This document shows positions 49,000 to 60,200 of a stretch of 64,000 nucleotides of DNA, one piece after another; the stretch's first letter is position 1; every line of letters starts with the position of its first letter. The position numbers and the translations under genes were made by a program. Below the pieces are notes generated by a model. That model searched no databases. It was not told the origin of the DNA and saw only the letters and a list, made by a program, of their open reading frames with translations. The stretch comes from Phalacrocorax aristotelis (Eukaryota; Chordata; Aves; Suliformes; Phalacrocoracidae), in the NCBI RefSeq assembly GCF_949628215.1, contig NC_134278.1, positions 37,218,115-37,282,114 on the forward strand, read 5' to 3'.

Positions 49000-50455
49000 G
49001 ATTAGTCTGAGGAACTATTTGAAGTTGATGTGCCAGTAGCAGTTGATAAAATGAGCACTAAGAGCTTTCCAGGCCCAGATGGTATTGACTGAAGGAGTCT
49101 AAAGGTGTTTGCAATAGCTGTGCTAGACACTGTACTGTGTGATTTTTAAATTACCCTTAGGAACACAGAAATGGAAGGTAGTATATGTCATACTGGTCTT
49201 AGAGAATGTTGGAGCTTGTAAATTAGACTACCGAGTATGACTTCCATAATAAATAAATCGAAGGAAGTAAATATATTGAAGAGCAGAATAAGGGGATTCA
49301 TGAATGAATGTAAACTACTGAGAGTGTCTTTCATGGAGAAATAATGCTTACAAATCTACTTAGTTCTTTCCAATAAGTCCGTGAGGAAGATACTCATATG
49401 GCATATTTGGATCTTTCCAAAAGCTACTAGTGCAAGGTCTTTCAACAGCTCTTAAGAGAAGCTGATATGCCAAGACAAATGAGAAAAATCTCAAGGGTAA
49501 ACAGGTGGGAGAAAGCTATGGAATAAGTAGTCGGTCTTTCCCACCTAAGGAAGATTACCAGTGAGGTGGGCCAAGGAGCTGTGGTAATGCATGTTCCCAA
49601 GCGATCTTAGGGTTAAACAGTAGATTGATTGTTGATACAGGAGTATTCAGAAAAATTAAAACATAGAGCTTCCTGTCGGAAAACAGGTAGAAGAATCTCG
49701 TATTATCGATGACATAGAGGAAAGCCTACATTGACAGAACACAAAGGAATTCGCATGGGAGGAAGGTATCCTAATATGCGTATAACACAAGGGGCTTCAG
49801 AGTGGTATTTGGGGAAACTTTTTCCACATTATGCATAGCTGTCTGAAAATATCTGCCCAACCCTTGTACCGAAGGAGCCAATTAGAATATTATTTATTAG
49901 GAAAGGAAGAGAACAAAACAAATATTGATACACTGCAATATAAATGTGGTTTGAATGCTGTCTGCAGTCCTTGAAAAGGATCTACTAAAACTAGAGAAGT
50001 GGTGAGAGGACCAGTGAAGGTGTTCCAAAGAGATGGAATAACTTCCATACAAGACTGCAAGCTGTATGACTCACTTAGGAAACTGTACCACTCTGGCAGG
50101 TTGCTGGAGGGGAGAAATCGGCATTGCGTAGGGCTAGGAGCTGGTGAAATGATCAGTCAGAGTTTTCAAACAGATGAAGATACTGGGGTTTAGTATGCAA
50201 AAGGTAATTATGCTCAAAATGAGGCTAGTGGTAGATATTGTGGAAGCCAAAGGTATAAACACATTCAAAAAGAGATGAGGCACATTCAAGGAGGTTACTA
50301 TGATCATTGGCACTGAGTATAAGTGGTGTGGATGTAATCTCTGTCTTGGGAATTCCCTTTAAGCCTCTGATCTGGAGCGTCTGGAATGTTTTGCCAGAGA
50401 CTGAATCGCTTACCTTGCTGAAGGGGTTCATGGTGAAAAGGATGTCAGACCACAC
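49000..50455 (+). repeat. Ancient CR1/L3-like LINE remnant
   Basis: Heavily mutated but with ordered LINE ORF2 traces in the + strand: SFPGPDGID near 49061-49089 (compare the GPDGI motif before RT), HMAYLDLSKSY near 49390-49422 (compare YLDLSKAFD), followed by VFQQLLREA, and VWNVLPET near 50379-50402 (compare the C-terminal WNxLP motif). Stops and frameshifts throughout; no 3' tail recognised. Borders are approximate. It is clearly older than the CR1 copies nearby. Confidence 0.6.
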
Positions 50456-52110
50456 AGCCTCTTGCTCTGACTCACTGTGACAACAGTTAGATTCCTCAAC
50501 TGGAGCCCTGTGGTTGGGTTTCCTTGGGTACTAGCTACTTGATTTCATTCTCCCTGCCTGCCAACATGACAGTTTTTGCAAGCAGCATTCAAATGTATTT
50601 GATTAGATACGTCAGCGTCAACTGAAAAGCAATCATGTTTTAGCAGGCATTTTGTGTACCAGCAATGGCTTGACCATATCTGTGCAAAGTTATCTGGCAT
50701 CCCACCTTTGCCTTGTACCTGAGCCACTGTCTCAAGTAGTCATGCAGGTTTTGTAACTTTGCTGTAACTTCCCTGCAGCTTTCCTGCTGAGATCATACAC
50801 CGTGCCTCAGAAGGGCACCTGGAAGCTAGGATCATGGACTTTTTGCCTGGACGCAAGCTGGGAGCAAGGCTACAGGAAAGCAAGTAACAGAGTAATCCAT
50901 ACAGCCCTTTGTGGTAGGAGCAGGGTTCAGGTTCTGCTTGTTAGAGGTTTGGTCTTCAGGTTTGGTCTTACAGGTTCACCTTCAGGTCCTGCGTAAGCTA
51001 TAACTTTCTCAACTCAGCTTGTAACCACGTACTGACATAGTTGGCGCTAGGTCACATTTTGCACGTAGCCTGACGATAATGCCGGCAGCAATTCCTGCTG
51101 GCGGCTTAGGTCGGCGCAGGTGGCGATGCTCCAATAACTACTTTGGCATGCTGGTGGGCTTTTTTTCTACATGGGCAGGTCTATAAACAGTCCTGCAAAA
51201 CTTGTTTAACTAGCCCCTCCTTTGCACAGTTCCCCCTGTGCTCAGCCTTCCCACAGCACCTTGCCTCACACTGCTATATGCATGTCCTTATTCTCGGGTT
51301 TAAGGCAATAGCTGGAAGCTCTCCAGTGGTGGTTTCATGGGGAAATACCAGTTCAAGGAGTTCACAGTGTTCCTTTCAAATTCTTCTGGGTTTCACTTTT
51401 GGCAAGTGCCCGGTATCACTTGGGTAGGCTCCTGCCATAGTTCCTAGCATAAGGCCTCCATGGTCTGGAGTTTAGGTCCTTTCAGGATCTGGAGTAAGCC
51501 TGCTGGAAAATGAGCCCTACAGCATTTGCTGTTCACTTTGTGGTCTGTCATTGTATCAGCAGTAAATCTTGCCCCTTTAGCCATTGGTCAAGGGTGTTTT
51601 TGAACTCAGGGAGATTCTGGTTCATGGAAGACTAACAAAGAATAAACTTTCCTGGATACCGGACATCCTGCTTTTGACTATGTCTGGAAACCGATATGTT
51701 CCCAGGAGGGATGGGCATAAAGTCTGGTTGTGTGATGAGTTAATCCCATAAACGTTGCTAATGCACGAGTTGTGCATCCAAAGCTAGTGCATCTAAGCAC
51801 ATTTTTCCATAGCAGCTTACAGTAAATAGGAGTCATTACAAGTGGAGACTTGCTTATTCTTATATACAAAAATATCAATTATTGCAATTATAATAATACC
51901 TTATCTCAATATAGGCTCAAGTTATCACAGAGGTTAATTGATTTTCATCTTGAGCACTGCTTAGAACATCATACCCTAATAATGAAGAATTTCTTTTCCC
52001 TAATGCAGGCCAAGCATAAAAGAAAGATGAAGATATTCGCACAGGACTAGGTGAAGCATCCACTTCCCTCTACAGCAAAAAAATACTGTAGTTCCTGGTG
52101 TTAATGGATC
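50456..52110. other. Intergenic sequence, mostly unassigned
   Basis: No gene or known repeat seen. A local CpG-rich patch with an 8-bp hairpin lies at about 51040-51130 (see findings). Confidence 0.45.
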
Positions 52111-52117
52111 CAATCTA

Positions 52118-52225
52118 ATAAAAAAAACCCCAAAACAAAAAAACCCCATGCCACCACCACAAAAAAATCGCTAACAACAACAAAAAACCACCCAAAGCCC
52201 AATGCACAACAAAACAAGCAAGCCC
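52118..52225. repeat. A/C-rich low-complexity tract
   Basis: Runs of aaaaaaacccc, ccaccacc and aacaacaac. On the other strand this reads as the T/G-rich simple sequence common in bird introns and spacers. It gives a spurious minus-strand open frame. Confidence 0.85.
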
Positions 52226-52922
52226 AACCAGCAAGAGGCAGATACTGCATCTCCAGTGTTCTGCCTTGTGAGATGTCAAGAGCCTCTTCGTGGGGTGAGA
52301 AACTGTCTGGTGTCCTCCTGCTTCTTCCCAGCCTTCCTTCTGCTTGGCTAAGTGAATCAGGCTTTTCTGTAGAGCGTGTTCCTGACCGACCTGGTAACCT
52401 GTCTTTACCCTTTTACGCATCCCGGCTAGACACATGCAGAGAAGACAAAGTGAAAATGGAATTATTTCAGAAGTCTTACAAGGTGGCTTTTAGAGAGGAA
52501 TATTAACACTTCTCTGTCTTTTCAGGGAGTACTTTTCTAAGTACGATCCGTAGGCTGCATCTTCTTTGTTGGCTTAAGCAGCTGTGATTGATAACTAATA
52601 AGTAACTAATACAGAACTCTTCCCCTGCTCCCCCCCTTCAACTCTGACTGCTAAGCTCACAGCATGCAGGTGAAATGCTTTGGTTTGGTTCTAGGTGCTT
52701 GACCTGTTCTTTTTATGATTGAGTTTATTGCAACTCATTTTCACCCCTACCTGTGAAGATAACCACCTAGACCTGAATTACTGCTCTTGAACTGAGGATG
52801 ATAAAAGCAGAGATGATGGTAAATTTCATTAGAATGCTGTTTTTGTCATTAATGAAAATATTAGCTGTGATTCTTAAGCTTTGAAGGAGCTCTAAGAGCC
52901 TCTTTTCAGCCTGCTGAAACTG
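52226..52922. other. Unassigned intergenic sequence
   Basis: No recognised gene or repeat. Confidence 0.45.
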
Positions 52923-52984
52923 GTCTTGCTTTGCACTGAGCTCCTCAGGCTTCTGATTTCTTTCTGACCAGCAGAATGACATCC
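52923..52984 (-). repeat. Unidentified dispersed repeat, copy 1 (inverted relative to copy 2)
   Basis: On the minus strand this 62-bp block matches 54452-54512 on the + strand at about 85% (8 mismatches and one 1-bp gap by hand). The shared core is gctggtcagaaag and agcctga.gagctcagt. Both copies translate to CWSERN(Q/R)KPEELS in one frame. I cannot assign the family. Confidence 0.7.
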
Positions 52985-53310
52985 AAATTCACATGATGAG
53001 CAAGACCAGCATTGGTACTGTCTTAATGGTTGGCTTTTTCCCTGTTTCAACCAGTAAGAGGCTGTTGTGCCAAAAGTTGTATGTCAAGATGTACATATTA
53101 CATCCCAACCTCCTGACTGTCAGGGGAAAACAAATTGTTTAGAATAGTTTGATTTACCATTAATAAACCCGAGCTGTATTTTGTGTCACTTTCTATGTTA
53201 TTGTTACACACTTCTCTTCTTAAATCTAGGCATACTTTTGAGATCAGGCTAACGAGGCTTGCATAGATCAGCATCTTTTTGCCTTTTCTGAAAATCTTGA
53301 TGATCTTCAA

Positions 53311-53546
53311 GAATCATAGAATCATTAAGGTTGGAAAAGACCTCTAGGATCATCAAGTCCAACCGTCAACCCAACACCACCATGCCTCCTAAACCATGCC
53401 CTGAAGTGCCACGTCGACATGTTTTTTGAACACCTCCAGGGATGGCGACTCCACCACCTCTCTGGGCAGCCTGTTCCAATGCCTGACCACTCTTCCAGTA
53501 AGGAAATTTTTCCTAATACCCAATCGAAACCTCCCCTGATGCAACC
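53311..53546 (-). repeat. CR1 LINE 3' fragment, young
   Basis: Reverse complement of the CR1 3' end: gaatcatagaatcattaagg, then acctctaggatcatcaagtcc, acatgttttttgaacacctcc and cctctctgggcagcctgtt. It shares specific variants (acgtcgacatg, gatcctagagg) with the 29665-29967 copy, so the two belong to one subfamily. Confidence 0.93.
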
Positions 53547-54451
53547 AAACTTCCCCTGAAGCATGTGACTCTCACTTTAAACTGAGTCTACCTCACCTGC
53601 AATTTCTTATGGCAGTCCCTTCAGAATTACAGAAGAGGAGCTGGTGGAGTTAGAATTAAGGTCTGCATAGCCTAATATCTTGTCACTGACCAATACTGGA
53701 TGCTAAGGAAAGAATGTCCTGGAGCAAATGGGCAGTGATGCTTCTGAGATGGTGATCAGTGCCTTCCCTTGAGCAAAAATGAAGTTGCCCTTCCAATTCC
53801 CAAGTGATGGATTTGTGCAACACCATGCTTGGTTTCAGTGGTTGTCCTGCCTTTGCTCCGTGAAGACTTTATGGTCTTCACTGGAAACCAAGGCAGAGAA
53901 CTGGTTTCTTTTGGGGTTGTGTGTAAATTCAGTTATCTGTATATTGTCCTTATTTTTCCTTGTTGCTTTTTACGTATGATAGAACACCCTATTTGTTTTA
54001 ATATCATTTGCAAGGTCAATCTTAGCTGTACTTTTAGATGAGAAATAATTTTTGGAGACGTTTTTCCTTTTTTTTAAGTTTTGCAATTTTTTATTAATGC
54101 TTTTTCAGATTTTAAATATCAAAAGCCACCTTCTTAGACCTACCTTTGTTTGTTTGTCCTGCCACTTAATTTTAATCTGTGACCGCTTGTTTTTTCTAAA
54201 AGAAAATCCTGGAACCCTTCTATCCTCCTTGCTTAACAAAAGGAAACCAACTGGCTTTTGCTCTTACAGATCTAGGGGCTATTTGGTAAAGAGAAATGTT
54301 GTTCTCCAGGTTGCCTCTACAACATGGTTTTTTCTCCTATTTTTTGAGGAGGCCAACCGCCCATAAGGGTATAGCATCTGGTAATATTTAATATCTGGTT
54401 TAGCCCTTATGGTCTCTGGACAGCAGTCCTGCTACCTAGGGTGGCAGGTAT
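53547..54451. other. Unassigned intergenic sequence
   Basis: No recognised gene or repeat. The open frames at 53779-54366 are T-rich and hydrophobic by composition. Confidence 0.45.
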
Positions 54452-54512
54452 GGATGACATTTGCTGGTCAGAAAGGAATCGGAAGCCTGAAGAGCTCAGT
54501 CTGAGGCAAGAC
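54452..54512 (+). repeat. Unidentified dispersed repeat, copy 2
   Basis: Partner of 52923-52984 in opposite orientation, about 1.5 kb away with a CR1 fragment between them. The flanks do not match, so only this short core is shared or still recognisable. Confidence 0.7.
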
Positions 54513-55493
54513 ATAAATCAGTACCTTCCTCATGCTGCCAGCATGGCGTGGCCAGATCTGCCCTGGGAATATGATTTCAGATGGGGTCAGGAGTGGTGCT
54601 TGGTCAGTGCCGAGGAACTGACTCGAGGAGAACTCATCAGCCGAAGGATGTTCTGCTGCATCTTCTGCGCCCCGAGCTCAACTATTCTCCCTGATCATAA
54701 CATCACCTTCTAGTTGCTTGATGTTGCTTTTCTGCTCTAACTGCTGTTTCCTGGTTGTCCTTGCATTAACGATGGCTAACTTTTAATGTCTGTTGTGACT
54801 GTGTCAAAATCAGATCTGTACCAGCGGCAGCTGGAGTGCAGGTTTGCTTCCTTTGTGGTTAGTCAACTGTCCAAAGCGTCAAGTTTTGATTGACAAATTG
54901 CTTTGACAATGCAACAAAGTGGTGCCAGTGTGGGGTGGTTTTCTCTTCATACTGTTGTCAGGTACCATCCTGGGGTATGTTGTCATCAGTGATGATGTTC
55001 TAGAGCAATACATCGTCGTCTAGCCCTTGTCAAATTGATACCGGCATTGGTATAAGAGCTGGTATGCCCGTGTCACCAGTCCCTTCTCTTCTTTACATGG
55101 GCCTGTACTTTTGGCATAAAACTGGCAGGTCTTGACAACCTTCTTCAATCCACCTATTCATTTCAAGCTAATATGAAATCTCTTTTAGTCGTCGTCTTCT
55201 TCTTAGAGCTTTATATCTATATATATATAAAATAATTTTAGTAGTCAGTCTAGGTGCCCTTAAGCATGTTTCTACCTGTACTGACAGTTTTCTCTTATGC
55301 CAGTAAGAGGTTGTTCATAATCTTTTGTATTCATAGTTCTATCTTCTTTTTTAGGTATGGTTTTAGTTTGAGTTACAGCTCTTGTAATTGTCTGAGCTGT
55401 ACAATACTTCACTGACACACCACTGGCTCTGGTCTGTATTTTAGCTCCCTTCTGACGGTTCTCAGGGGAAAATTTCTGCACTCACCAAATCTC
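54513..55493. other. Unassigned sequence beside the ERVL-type LTR
   Basis: Contains a short TA-rich run at 55211-55230. A minus-strand open frame at 55272-55481 lies where internal viral sequence would be if the neighbouring LTR were a 5' LTR, but I recognise no gag motif and no primer-binding site directly at the LTR edge. The likelier reading is ordinary flank. Confidence 0.45.
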
Positions 55494-56068
55494 TGTGCTG
55501 TGGTTTAGCCCCAGCCAGTGACCAAGCACCACCCAGCCAACCACCCACTCCCCCACAGTGGGACAGGGGAGAGAATCAGAAGAGTAAAAGTGAGAAAACT
55601 CATGGGTTGAGATAAAGACAGTTTAATAGGTAAAGCAAAAACTGCACGCACAAGCGAAGCAAGCCAAGAAATTAATTGACTGCTTCCCATGGGCAGGCAG
55701 GTGTTCAGCCACCTCCAGGAAAGCAGGGCTCCATCATGCGTAATGGTTACTTGGGAAGACAAACACCATCACTCTGAATGCCCCACCCCCTTCTTCCCCC
55801 AGCTTTATATGCTGAGCATGACATCATGCGGTATGGACTTTCCCTTTGGCCAGCTGGGCTCAGCTGACCTGGCTGTGCCCCCTCCCAACTTCTCGTGCAC
55901 CCAGCAGAGCATGGGTAGCTGGAGAAGTCCTTGACTAGTGTAAGCACTACTTAGCAACAACTAAAACATCCCTGTGTTATCACCACTGTTTTCAGCACAA
56001 ATCCAAAGCACAGCCCCATACCAGCTGCTGTGAATAAAATTACCGCTATCCCAGCCGAAACCAGGACA
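55494..56068 (-). repeat. ERVL-type solo LTR (575 bp)
   Basis: Full-length LTR of an old endogenous retrovirus, common in birds. On its minus-strand orientation it begins tgtcctggtttcggctggga and ends ggggctaaaccacagcaca (TG...CA). It has a TATA box, gcatataaagc (about 55805-55815), and a poly(A)-like ctattaaac (about 55621-55629). Flanking 5-bp sequences are atctc and ctctc, a target-site duplication with one mismatch, which fits class III elements. No internal genes are attached, so it is a solo LTR formed by recombination. Shares block order with 18560-19012. Confidence 0.88.
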
Positions 56069-56700
56069 CTCTCCCAGGTTGGCATTTGATTTGCAAATTA
56101 CATGTGTTGACTTCAAACACACAGAGCCCTTTGGCAATGTCTGAAACGCGTGTTTCTTGAGGCCATTGATCGCAGTGGTTTTTTGACCAGAGTCAGACAA
56201 CACTGGTCTGCCAATGAACAGGTCTAAAATTTGTTATGACTGTACACTGTCACCAAACCTGCTGTTTCTGCTCAACCACACTGGTTACTGAGTGTCTCTG
56301 GGTGCCTGGTCCGCATGCTACCAGCCTCTCAGGCTGAAGCACGTGCTGCTGGTGTTTTCAGAGTACAATGCCCATGTACTCCCTCCATGCCTCACAGTTA
56401 CTGTAATCAGGTTCTTTTTAACTCCTTCAAGAGTTAAATCTTTAGTAGGATTTGTATCAGTGTGATGGGTATTTCTGCATGGGAATGCTCTAAAGCAGCT
56501 GATTCGGGGAGCTAAATTAGGTACCTTTTTCTGAACTTAATTTACTGTCTTAAGGAAGTTTGTATTCCTTCCTGCTCTGCTAGATAGCTGTTTCTGATTG
56601 ACTCCTATTGACCATTATTTCTCTATATACCTAGGAATGCTCCTTCTAATAAATACAGTTTGCTGTAGCCCTAGTCTTATATTGCCCAGTTTTTTCCACA
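56069..56700. other. Unassigned intergenic sequence
   Basis: No recognised gene or repeat. Confidence 0.45.
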
Positions 56701-56704
56701 GCTG

Positions 56705-57255
56705 CTCAGAAGATTAAGTCATGCTCGACCAACCTGATTGCCTTCTATGATGAAATGACTGGATCTGGGCATGAGGGGAGATCAAGGGATGACATTTACC
56801 TTGACTTTAGCAAGGCTTTTGACACTGCCTCCCACAATACTCTTGTATCCAAGGCAGGATATTAGGGACTGGGTGGATGGATCGTCAGTTATAAGATGGG
56901 TGAAACGCTGGTTGGGTGACTAGCTCAGAGGGCAGTGGCTAATGGGTTGTACTTTACAGACCCCTGCAGTTCTCTACTTGTTGCTGGGGCGTGTCCTGTT
57001 CAACACCTTCATCAATGGCCTGGGGGAGGTGATGCAATGCACCCTCATCAAATTTGCAGATGCTAAACGCTTGGAGGGCAGGGCTGCTTTTCCTGGGCAG
57101 GCTGGAGGAACAAATCAACAGCAACCCCATAAAATTCAGCAAGGACAAATGCCAAGCCCTGCCCTGTGGAGGAAGAACCGTGGGCACCAGGACAGGCTGG
57201 GAGTGCCTGGCTGGGGAGCAGCTCTGCAGAAAAGGCCATGACAGGCAGCGAGCTG
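56705..57255 (+). repeat. CR1 LINE fragment with reverse-transcriptase remnants
   Basis: An internal CR1 piece. Across shifting frames it reads [49 protein letters not shown] (the RT FADD with the second D changed to A) and QCKVLHLG-like remains near 57150. Stops and frameshifts abound. It lacks the CR1 3' tail, so it is truncated at both ends. Confidence 0.9.
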
Positions 57256-60200
57256 AGCATGTGCGTGATTGTGCATCAGCACCTGCCTTGCTCTTCTAAC
57301 AGATCTCTGCCCATGGAGTGCTTAGCTGAGGTAATTTAACAGCTATACTTAGCTAATTTAAGTTTTACATCACCCACCGTGATTAACTCCTCTCTAGTAG
57401 TAGCATGACTTGCCCTGCGACCTCTGAGCAGTAAGCTCAGCCAGGCTCATTGTATAGTCTTAAAGATGAGGGATTTTTTAAAATTATGTGAACTGGGTGT
57501 CAGGGTCTTTTTATTTCCACTCCAGCTTCTCAAGATTTTCCCTGCCTTCTTTAAGGGTGTCTGTTGGAGCCTGTGCTGCACCTATATCTTTCTGATACGA
57601 CAGAAAGCACGGTACATTTGTAACAAACGTGGGAAGGAGGAAGCCATAAATGGGGGCTGTGTCTTTTCTAATGTACTGTTAACCTGTATGTCCAGTTCAG
57701 TGCTGATAATCTTTATGGCAATGTCTTTATTGCTGCTTTCTGTCTGTCTTCTGCTGTGACAATGACATTACTGTAGAGAGGGGTGATTTTGGCATTGGTT
57801 TCCAGTTAAATGTCACAGTATCTCTTGGTGACTAGCATCACGCCTGGCTCAGGACTCCTGCTGGTTTCACAAACCTGCTTCGTGCGGTGCCCAGATTGCA
57901 CCTTCACCCTTATTATGTGACACAGACCTCCCAGAGGAGGATCTTTCCCTCTGCCTCAGTGGCTGTGTCTGTAGAGCAGACCCGGGCCCCCTCACGGTTC
58001 CTGAGGGCCAGGGCACTGCGTGGCTCACATCCACACACCTGAACTCGCTTCTCTCCCAGACTAGGGTCGTCTGACCCAGACTGCCTCTCCTGGGCTTGTG
58101 CTGTTCTTTGAATTTGTTGGGAAGGCAGTAGTCGGCTCAGGCAAAACTTCTGGTGGGTAGTTTGCCCCACTGGTGAAGCAGTAGAGGGCAAAACAGTATT
58201 TCACAGCTGCTGGCACAGCGAGGTGGCTGGAGGGCACATTGGCAAGGGCTGGTGTCAGGCAATTCAGCATCAACTGCTGATTTCCAGAGGAAGGTAAACA
58301 ATACTGCATCCAGGAAGGGAATCAAGATCAATGGCATTTCGTCTGTGGCTGGGGCCAAAAGGCCCTTGATTTTCTGCTTACCCCTTGGAAACATCAGGAG
58401 GGAAATGCTGCAACCGAAGTGGCTTCCCCCCCGTCAAATATTTCATTGAAAAAATAAATTTCTTTTAGCTAAAAGTGAGAAACTTGGTCTGGCATTCTTT
58501 TAACGCTAAAGCGCATTTATTCCTCTGGCATTGCAAAGGGCTCTTAGGGTGGCCATGCACTGTGTTTGCGGTCTGGGGTTGCAAACCAGAGTGCAGGGAC
58601 CACGCTCACGAGGAGGATGCAGACTGTAGCACGTTTCTGAGTTTTGCATCCACTTGAGGGCACCACAGTATTGCTGAAAGCAGAGTTTCTGTTAACTGCG
58701 TGGTGGACTCTTCCCTGCATTTTAAAGGAATCTTTTAGAAAAAAAGCAATTGCTTAATTTATTTAAAACCACCACCCTCTTGTAAGAATGCCTATTTCTG
58801 ATCTGTTTTATCTTCTTTTGGATTATGGGCATCTTGCCCTAGCACAAAAGACCCCCTGTTGCTGTACACATCTTATATCAACCCTTTCCAGTAACTCCAA
58901 ACAGGGAGATGAGCTTTGTGGATGAACAGACTCAAATGGAGAGAAAACAAGGAGTAATTTAGCTCTGAGCTCTTGTGAGATATGACCTTTGCTTGGAGAG
59001 CCAGCGCAGTGACAACTCATTTATTTGCAAAGAGCCTGAAAGCTGAAGGCAGCTACTGTGCCCGGCATCGTGGTGGGGCCAGGCATGCAGCCCCCCACAC
59101 CATTGCTCCAGCAGGCAATGCCTCCTCCAACTGAGATGCTGAACTGCTGCTTCCTTCCCTTCCATCTCCAGTGCCTGTTTCCCATCCTTCCTCTCCCTTC
59201 ACACACTGCTTTAATCTCAGCCTCCAACATTTCCAGCTGCAACCAGGCTAACGCAGTCATGTTTTTTATTACCCTCTGCAACATCCCCTGCAGGCAGGGG
59301 CAAGTCCAGATTTGAGTGCAGCTGCATTCACTCAGCAAAGGCAGTCCCTTAAACAAGGTCACCTTCATGTGGCTGAGCGGGTCTGCCCAGTATCGCACAG
59401 CTCCTGACAGCAGCAGAGGCTGAGCAAGCCCCAGGACCCAAGCGGCCTTGAGTCGCCCTGCATCCACTCAAAGATGCAGTGTCTTGGCTTTGTCACTCGA
59501 AGGAGGGTGATGCTGATGGTGGATGGTTACTTGCTAGTTTTAGGTTGGTTCTGAATTTTGGCAGGGAGGGTTGACTGAGGGTCTGACTAAACTGGAAAGG
59601 ACAAATGGGTGGTCTTCTCCTGCTAGGGACAGTTGCTAGTCACGCAGGAGTGCTTCAAAGCATTGCAGAGGGCTGCCTGGGGAAACCTCCCGAGAGGTAC
59701 TTTGAATTTAAGCTTATTACCTCAGAGGAATACAAAGGAGGAGGTGTGTGTTTCTCTGGCAAGTGCTGCAGGCCTTGGAGTTGTGCCCCAAAAGTGTTTC
59801 TATTTCCGAGGCTGGGCCACTTCAGGCTTGTCAGCACAAGAACAGGCTCCCAAATGCACAAAGCTTCAGTAGGAGAGCTCTGTCCTACAAAGGGAGAAAG
59901 AACATGAGTAGATTTAATCTGGCGCTCGGCCCGGGACTCCAAAGGGCTGTGGCTGGCAGGGCATCAGGCAAAGAATCAGGAAAAATGGTTTTGAGTCTCA
60001 AATCTACCACCGGGGTTGTGCGACAAACTGTGTGGCCTCTCTGAGCTGCAGCTTCACTAGCTGCACGCTGCACTTAATTATGCTCAAATTCAGTGGCCTA
60101 AAACGTAAAGGTGACATTGCTGCCTAGATTTGTTTTTATTATTTATGGCCTCGTTGGGGACCTTATCTTTCTCAGTGACTCATCCCTTCCAGAGCTCCTC

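Noticed and set aside
52115..52435. 106-codon minus-strand open frame, tryptophan- and leucine-rich at its end.
   Set aside because: Produced by the A/C-rich low-complexity tract; no conserved motif.
55272..55481. Minus-strand open frame just inside the ERVL-type LTR, first suspected to be internal viral sequence.
   Set aside because: The LTR has near-matching 5-bp flanks on both sides and no primer-binding site at its edge, which fits a solo LTR. No gag motif was recognised.
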